NCBI GenBank assembly: GCA_002403375.1
Contig: DHHQ01000002.1
Coordinates: 1 to 64,000 of the forward strand
Direction of reading: 5' to 3'
Source of the DNA: Thiobacillus denitrificans
GTDB lineage: Bacteria > Pseudomonadota > Gammaproteobacteria > Burkholderiales > Thiobacillaceae
Length of the DNA stretch: 64,000 bases
Position 1 is the stretch's first letter; the number at the start of each line of letters is the position of its first letter. Positions 59,324-64,000 of this stretch are shown here, piece after piece. A program made the position numbers and the translations under genes. The notes under the pieces are model-generated. The model was not told where the DNA came from, searched no databases, and saw nothing but the letters and a program-made list of their open reading frames with translations.

Positions 59324-60643
59324 GTGGCAAGCGGGAAGCAGTTGCATGAAATCGTCATCGTCGGCGGCGGCGCGGGGGGGCTGGAGCTCGCGACCCGGCT
59401 CGGCGACAGGCTCGGCAAGAAGAAGCGCGCCAACGTCACGCTGATCGACGCCTCGCCTTCGCACATCTGGAAGCCGCTGCTGTACGAGGTCGCCGCCGGC
59501 AGCCTCGACTCCTACGCCGAACGCCTCGAATACCTGGCGCAGGGCCACTGGCACGGCTTCACCTTCCGCCTCGGCCGCATGGACGGGCTCGACCGGCAAC
59601 GTCAGGAAGTCAGCGTCGCGCCGACCGTCGACGAGAACGGCGTCGAGATCATCCCGCGCCGCGCCTTCCGCTACGACACGCTGATCATCGCCGTCGGCTC
59701 GGTCGGCAACGACTTCGGCGTGCCCGGGGTGCGCGAGCACTGCATCATGCTCGACACGCCGGAGCAGGCGCGCGAGTTCCACCGCCGTCACATCAACGCC
59801 TGCCTGCGCGCCAACACCCAGACCGAGGCGGTCGCGCCCGGCCAGCTCACCGTCGGCATCGTCGGCGCCGGCGCCACCGGCGTCGAGCTCGCCGCGGAGC
59901 TGCACGACACCACGCGCGAGCTGTCGTCCTACGGCATGGACAACATCGAGCCCGACAAGAGCCTGAAGCTGCTGATCGTCGAGGCCTCCGACCGCATCCT
60001 GCCCGGGCTGCCGCCGCGCCTGTCGGCCGCCGCCGCCGAGCGGCTGGCCGAGCTTGGCGTCGAGATGCATACCCGCGAGCGCATCGTCGAGGTGCGCCGC
60101 GACGGCATGCTGACCGCCGACGGCAAGCTCATTCCCGCCAGCATGATGGTGTGGTCGGCCGGCATCAAGGCGCCGGATTTCCTCAGGGAGATCGACGGCC
60201 TGGAGACCAACCGCATCAACCAGCTGGTCGTGCGGCCGACGCTGCAGACGACGCGCGACGACAACGTGTTCGCCTTCGGCGACTGCGCCGCCTGCCCGAT
60301 GCCCAGCGGCGGCTTCGTGCCGCCGCGCGCGCAGGCCGCGCACCAGCAGGCGTCGATGCTGGTGAAGTCGGTCTGCCGGCGCCTCGCCGGCAAGCCGCTG
60401 CCCGAATACGTCTACCGCGACTACGGCTCGCTGGTCGCGCTCGGGCGTTTCTCGCCGGTCGGCAGCCTTATGGGCACGCTCAGCGGCGGCAGCATCATGG
60501 TCGAAGGCGTGATGGCGCGGCTGGTCTACTGGTCGCTGCACAAGATGCACGAGATCGCGCTGCACGGCTGGGTCAAGACCGCGCTCACCACCTACGCGCA
60601 CTTCATCAGCACGCCGACACGGGCGCGCATCAAATTGCACTGA
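59324..60643 (+). CDS. ndh: type II NADH:quinone oxidoreductase
   Basis: 439 residues from a GTG with GGGAGG before it. FAD-binding HEIVIVGGGAGGLELATRL and the second dinucleotide fold VGIVGAGATGVELAAELHD are clear. The end of the FAD site is NVFAFGDCAACP, and the quinone-site PRAQAAHQQA motif follows. The last 60 residues form the amphipathic helices that bind the membrane (SGGSIMVEGVMARLVYWSLH). It passes NADH electrons to quinone without pumping protons. Confidence 0.9.
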   Translation: MASGKQLHEIVIVGGGAGGLELATRLGDRLGKKKRANVTLIDASPSHIWKPLLYEVAAGSLDSYAERLEYLAQGHWHGFTFRLGRMDGLDRQRQEVSVAPTVDENGVEIIPRRAFRYDTLIIAVGSVGNDFGVPGVREHCIMLDTPEQAREFHRRHINACLRANTQTEAVAPGQLTVGIVGAGATGVELAAELHDTTRELSSYGMDNIEPDKSLKLLIVEASDRILPGLPPRLSAAAAERLAELGVEMHTRERIVEVRRDGMLTADGKLIPASMMVWSAGIKAPDFLREIDGLETNRINQLVVRPTLQTTRDDNVFAFGDCAACPMPSGGFVPPRAQAAHQQASMLVKSVCRRLAGKPLPEYVYRDYGSLVALGRFSPVGSLMGTLSGGSIMVEGVMARLVYWSLHKMHEIALHGWVKTALTTYAHFISTPTRARIKLH

Positions 60644-60649
60644 GCGGCG

Positions 60650-61081
60650 TCAAAGTCCGCCGTGCGCCGCCCAGAATTCGGCCGGTGTGCGGATCGGATA
60701 GCGGTCTGCCAGCGCCAGCAGGGCCTTGTCGCCGGTGATGAGCGCGTCTGCGTGCGATTGTTTCAGCGCTGCGATCAGTGTCCCCAGCACCGGTAGGTCG
60801 TTGAGGTCGGTCAGCGACGGGTCGGTGCTGGGCGCGGGATCGATCGCCTCGGCTTGAATCGACAGGATGTCCACCAGATCTTCGGTTTCGGCGGGGGCCA
60901 GGCCGTGCCGATGCGACAGGCGGGGCAGTACGCGGCGCAGTTCGTCGAGGATGAACGCTGACAGCACCACCTCCAGCGCGCCGTGCCGCCACGCGCCGAG
61001 AATCTTGCCGGGCACGCTGGCCGGGTAGGCGATGCCGGACAGCAGGACGTTCGTGTCCAGCACCACGCGCAACGTCGGCAT
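60650..61081 (-). CDS. PIN-domain toxin (VapC-like), pair 1
   Basis: 143 residues. PIN acidic residues lie in VVLDTNVLLSG (Asp near 9), LDELRRVL (Glu near 47) and DALITGDKALL (Asp near 117). It belongs to the PIN toxins that cleave RNA. The partner antitoxin is encoded 3 bases upstream on the same strand. Confidence 0.8.
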   Translation of the reverse strand: MPTLRVVLDTNVLLSGIAYPASVPGKILGAWRHGALEVVLSAFILDELRRVLPRLSHRHGLAPAETEDLVDILSIQAEAIDPAPSTDPSLTDLNDLPVLGTLIAALKQSHADALITGDKALLALADRYPIRTPAEFWAAHGGL

Positions 61082-61084
61082 GCT

Positions 61085-61357
61085 TCAGCGCCCGGCGCGT
61101 ACGTCCGCTACTGCCGCGTCGATTTCCGCCAGGCCTTCGGCCTCGGGCGTCTCGCCGTATCCCACCTCGATGCGCTGGCACAGCGCGTCGAAGCGCGCCT
61201 GCATGCGCCGGATGCGCGCGAACAGCCGCGCGTCCACCAGCGCGGCCACCGGCTTGCCGTCCTTGTTGATCACGATGCTGTCGTGCCGGTATTGCACCTG
61301 GTTCAGCATTTCGCCGAGGTTCTGGCGGAAGGCGACCGCGCTGGTTTCGTTGATCAT
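61085..61357 (-). CDS. Phd/YefM-type antitoxin, pair 1
   Basis: 90 residues. The start INETSAVAFRQNLGEMLNQV and VINKDGKPVAALVDARLF are typical of Phd/YefM DNA-binding antitoxins; the C-terminal half should wrap the toxin. It precedes the PIN toxin gene, as is normal for autoregulated pairs. Confidence 0.8.
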   Translation of the reverse strand: MINETSAVAFRQNLGEMLNQVQYRHDSIVINKDGKPVAALVDARLFARIRRMQARFDALCQRIEVGYGETPEAEGLAEIDAAVADVRAGR

Positions 61358-61471
61358 GGCAAGCCGTTCGTTGTGGGCGTTATGATCATTATGGTCATGC
61401 TGGTCGGGTGTGGCAAGCCCGGCCTGAGCGGGTGGGTGAGAGGCTGCTTCGTCTGCCCCGGAAGGCAGGCG

Positions 61472-62485
61472 CTACTCGCCGCTCCCCAGCCACGCCGCGC
61501 CGCGCACGCCGCTCGAGTCGCCGTACTTCGGCGGCACCAGCTTCGTGTCGACGCGGTCGGAGAACACGTAGCGCGGCCACAGCCGCGGCACCGTGTCGTA
61601 CAGCCGCCCGATGTTGGACAGCCCGCCGCCCAATACGATGACATCCGGGTCGAGCAGGTTGATCACCCCGGCGAGCGCGCGCGCCAGCCGTTCCTCGTAG
61701 CGTGCGAGCGTCGCGCTGCAGGGGCCGTAGCCGGCCGCCGCGAGCTGCGCGATCTCGTGCGCGGGCAGGTCCTCGCCGCCGTAGCGCACGTGGTCGGCGG
61801 CGAGCGCCGGTCCCGACAGCCAGGTCTCGATGCAGCCCTTCTTGCCGCAGTAGCAGGCGGGGGCCGCTTCGAGCTCGCGCGGGCTCGGCCACGGATGCAG
61901 GATCGCCTCGCCGGTCGCGGGGTGCTGGCCGGTGCCGGCGCGGTCGGCCGGCGCGCCGGCGAACTGGAAGTAGGGCAGCGGGCTGTGCCCCCACTCGCCG
62001 GCGATCGCGTTGGCGCCGCGGACGAGATGCCCGCGCACGACCACCCCGCCGCCGACGCCGGTGCCGAGGATCACCCCGAACACCGTGTCGGCCCCCGCGG
62101 CGGCGCCGTCGGTCGCCTCCGACAGCGCGAAGCAGTCGGCGTCGTTGGCGAGCCGGATCTCCCGGTTCAGCGCGCGTTCGAGGTCCTCCCTGAGCGCGCG
62201 GCCGTTGAGGCAGGTCGAGTTGCAGTTCTTCATGAGCCCGGTCGCCGGCGAGACCGCGCCCGGCGTGCCGACGCCGACCGTGCCCTGCCGGCCGAGCGCG
62301 AATTCGGCCTCGTGCACCAGCGCGGCGACCGCCGCGACGGTGGCGAGATAGTCGTTCTGCGGGGTGGGCACGCGCCGGCGCAGGATTTCCTGGCCACCCG
62401 GGTCGAGCGCGACGAGCTCGATCTTGGTGCCGCCGAGGTCGACGCCGAGCCTGAGGGAAGGGGGCGCAGTGCTAAAATCGCGCAT
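61472..62485 (-). CDS. ROK family sugar kinase
   Basis: 337 residues. N-terminal phosphate loop LGVDLGGTKIELVALD, sugar site NSTCLNGRAL and NDADCFALSEA, adenosine site GTGVGGGVVV. The ROK zinc motif is present as GEWGH, then CYCGKKGCIET. Likely a glucokinase, fructokinase or N-acetylhexosamine kinase; the specificity is not readable. It is divergent from yebC with only 24 bases between starts, so the yebC promoter overlaps its coding start. Confidence 0.85.
   Translation of the reverse strand: MRDFSTAPPSLRLGVDLGGTKIELVALDPGGQEILRRRVPTPQNDYLATVAAVAALVHEAEFALGRQGTVGVGTPGAVSPATGLMKNCNSTCLNGRALREDLERALNREIRLANDADCFALSEATDGAAAGADTVFGVILGTGVGGGVVVRGHLVRGANAIAGEWGHSPLPYFQFAGAPADRAGTGQHPATGEAILHPWPSPRELEAAPACYCGKKGCIETWLSGPALAADHVRYGGEDLPAHEIAQLAAAGYGPCSATLARYEERLARALAGVINLLDPDVIVLGGGLSNIGRLYDTVPRLWPRYVFSDRVDTKLVPPKYGDSSGVRGAAWLGSGE
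62473..62478 (+). promoter_or_regulatory. -10 box for yebC
   Basis: TAAAAT 32 bases before the yebC ATG, lying inside the 5' end of the divergent ROK gene. No strong -35 is seen. Confidence 0.4.
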
Positions 62486-62509
62486 TACGTTATTTGCGTC
62501 GGAACCAAC

Positions 62510-63241
62510 ATGGCAGGACATTCGAAATGGGCCAACATCCAGCACCGCAAGGGTCGCCAGGATGCCAAGCGCGGCAAGATCTTCACCAAGCTTATCAAGG
62601 AAATCACCGTGGCCGCCAAGATGGGCGGCGGCGACCCCGCGATGAACCCGCGGCTGCGGCTGGCGATCGACAGGGCCAAGGCCGAGTCGATGCCGAAGGA
62701 CAACATCGAGAACGCGGTCAAGCGCGGCACCGGCCAGCTCGAGGGCGTGAACTATGAAGAGGTGCGCTACGAGGGCTACGGCATCGGCGGCGTCGCGGTG
62801 ATGGTCGACTGCCTGACCGACAACAAGACGCGCACCGTCGCCGACGTGCGCCACGCCTTCACCAAGCACGGCGGCAACATGGGTACCGACGGCTGCGTCG
62901 CGTTCCAGTTCAAGCACGTCGGGCAGATCATCCTCGAGCCGGGCGCCTCCGAGGAGGCGGTGATGGAAGCCGCGCTCGACGCCGGCGCCGACGACATCAT
63001 CCCCAACGACGACGGCTCGATCGAGGTGCTGACCTCGCCCGACCCCAAGAGCTTCGAGACGGTCAAGGAGGCGCTCGAGAAGGCCGGCTTCAAGCCGGCG
63101 GTCGCCGAGATCACGATGCGGCCGGAAGCCGAGACCGAGCTCGCCGGCGACGACGCGGTGAAGATGCAGAAGATCCTCGACGCGCTGGAGAGCCTCGACG
63201 ACGTGCAGGAGGTCTACACCAACGCGGTGTTGCCGGAGTGA
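62510..63241 (+). CDS. yebC: YebC/PmpR family transcriptional regulator
   Basis: 243 residues with the invariant start MAGHSKWANIQHRKGRQDAK, then PKDNIENAVKRGTGQ and GTDGCVAFQFKHVG. Cytoplasmic. YebC proteins were long called regulators; recent work on homologues links them to translation at stalled Pro stretches. It normally lies next to ruvC, here separated by a toxin-antitoxin pair. Confidence 0.93.
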   Translation: MAGHSKWANIQHRKGRQDAKRGKIFTKLIKEITVAAKMGGGDPAMNPRLRLAIDRAKAESMPKDNIENAVKRGTGQLEGVNYEEVRYEGYGIGGVAVMVDCLTDNKTRTVADVRHAFTKHGGNMGTDGCVAFQFKHVGQIILEPGASEEAVMEAALDAGADDIIPNDDGSIEVLTSPDPKSFETVKEALEKAGFKPAVAEITMRPEAETELAGDDAVKMQKILDALESLDDVQEVYTNAVLPE

Positions 63242-63291
63242 ATCCGGCCTGCTATAAAGTGGTCAGAATCAAATGACCGCTTGAGGCGAAC

Positions 63292-63516
63292 ATGGAGCTG
63301 CCCGCGACCGAATTCAAGGCCAAGTGCCTCGCCTACCTCGACCAGGTAGCGCGGACGCACGCCCCCATCACCCTGACCAAGCACGGCCGTCCGGTTGCCC
63401 GGCTGGTGCCGATGGACGAGGCCGAGCCGGTGCTGTTCGGACGACTCGCCGGCACGGTGCAGGTCCGCGGCGATCTCGTCGCGCCGATCGACGAAGCCTG
63501 GGAGGCCGATGCCTGA
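63292..63516 (+). CDS. Phd/YefM-type antitoxin, pair 2
   Basis: 74 residues. FKAKCLAYLDQVARTHAPIT and LTKHGRPVARLVPMDE are the usual Phd text. The end overlaps the toxin start by 8 bases, a typical coupled arrangement. Confidence 0.83.
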   Translation: MELPATEFKAKCLAYLDQVARTHAPITLTKHGRPVARLVPMDEAEPVLFGRLAGTVQVRGDLVAPIDEAWEADA

Positions 63517-63928
63517 CGCCGGGCTGGTGATCGACACCCATGTCTGGCTGTGGCTGGAGGCTGATCCCGACCGGCTCGGCGAACCGGCGCGCACGCGCAT
63601 CGAAGAGGCGGCCCGCGCGGGCCGCCTGTGGGTGTCGGTGATGTCGGTGTGGGAGATCGGCATGCTGGTGGCCAAGGATCGCATCCGCCTCTCCATGCCG
63701 GTGGACGAGTGGGTGCGCCAGGCGTCCGCCACCCCCGGGATGCAGATGCTCGGGGTGATTCCTGAAATCGCCCTGGAATCGACGCGGCTTCCGGATGCGT
63801 CCCATGGCGACCCGGTCGATCGCCTGCTGATGGCGAGCGCACGGGTACACAACCTCACGCTGGTCACGGCCGACGAGAAAATCCTCGGCTATGCCGGGCA
63901 GGGGCACTTGAAGGCGTTGAGAGCGTGA
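63509..63928 (+). CDS. PIN-domain toxin (VapC-like), pair 2
   Basis: 139 residues; GGAGG precedes the ATG at a close distance. PIN motifs are LVIDTHVWLWLEADPDR, SVWEIGMLVAKDRI, DASHGDPVDRLLMASA and LVTADEKILGY, typical of the VapC subgroup paired with Phd. Its stop overlaps the ruvC start (GTGA). Confidence 0.87.
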   Translation: MPDAGLVIDTHVWLWLEADPDRLGEPARTRIEEAARAGRLWVSVMSVWEIGMLVAKDRIRLSMPVDEWVRQASATPGMQMLGVIPEIALESTRLPDASHGDPVDRLLMASARVHNLTLVTADEKILGYAGQGHLKALRA

Positions 63929-64000
63929 GCGGCATCCGTATCCTCGGCATCGACCCCGGTCTGCGCTTCACCGGCTTCGGCGTGATCGAGCAGACCGGCC
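63925..64000 (+). CDS. ruvC: crossover junction endodeoxyribonuclease RuvC, 5' end
   Basis: 25 codons before the window edge from a GTG: SGIRILGIDPGLRFTGFGVI. The IDPG stretch holds the first catalytic Asp of the Holliday-junction resolvase. The start overlaps the toxin stop, so ruvC may now depend on toxin-gene translation. Confidence 0.85.
   Translation, partial: MSGIRILGIDPGLRFTGFGVIEQTG

Overview
The window reads as a chromosomal segment of a GC-rich betaproteobacterium, most likely a respiratory sulfur- and/or metal-oxidising autotroph of the Thiobacillus/Sulfuricella type. The evidence is the mltA-apaG-rpe-gph-trpE gene order, a complete gsp type II secretion operon, many multiheme c-type cytochromes, a type I sulfide:quinone oxidoreductase and a YeeE/rhodanese sulfur locus. 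Genus is inference from gene content; no rRNA or tRNA gene was seen.

Layout. 1-4.7 kb: a nitrate assimilation locus on the minus strand (nrtA, a single-domain haemoglobin, nrtB, nrtD, and nasT upstream). nrtA has a sigma-54 promoter and a leader in which an ANTAR-type pair of hexaloop hairpins overlaps an intrinsic terminator. 4.8-14.5 kb: housekeeping and stress genes (SulP transporter with a universal stress protein, DUF4124 protein, dienelactone hydrolase-like protein, TonB-like protein, copA, mltA, a NYN/LOTUS protein). 14.6-18.1 kb: apaG, rpe, gph, trpE, with palindromic GGGGTCAGG-type repeats between genes. 18.0-19.5 kb: a small element carrying one nucleotidyltransferase-fold gene, bounded by a 124-bp duplication of the trpE 3' end.

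19.5-22.6 kb: an MtrB/PioB-type outer-membrane barrel and an MtrA/DmsE-type decaheme cytochrome, i.e. a porin-cytochrome conduit without a surface cytochrome. 22.9-42.8 kb: the most distinctive part. Four secreted proteins end in a Gly-rich/Cys/transmembrane/Arg tail of the JDVT-CTERM kind, three before and one after a gspC-N operon. That operon carries a CPBP (CAAX-type) glutamic intramembrane protease between gspF and gspG. Two of the four genes have CRP/FNR-type palindromes placed for class II activation.

43.2-49.9 kb: a small Gly/Gln-rich secreted protein, then a tetraheme NapC/NirT-type cytochrome, a monoheme cytochrome, an octaheme tetrathionate-reductase-like cytochrome with a C-terminal anchor, a cytochrome b, a second monoheme cytochrome, a YeeE/YedE (thiosulfate-type) permease and a triple-rhodanese protein. 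50.1-55.1 kb: a Tat-exported PhoX-type phosphatase, then a FisR-like sigma-54 activator divergent from sqr, with repeats between them and a textbook sigma-54 promoter. 55.2-57.6 kb: trpGDC, separated from trpE by about 37 kb. 57.7-64 kb: a HerA/DUF853 ATPase, type II NADH dehydrogenase, two PIN-domain toxin-antitoxin pairs, a ROK kinase, yebC and the start of ruvC.

How the parts may work together (inference): sulfide and thiosulfate electrons enter through Sqr, the octaheme/cytochrome b/rhodanese locus and possibly the MtrAB conduit. Nitrate is assimilated under nitrogen (sigma-54) and nitrate (ANTAR) control. The type II secretion operon, its embedded protease and the four tailed proteins form one candidate surface-display pathway.
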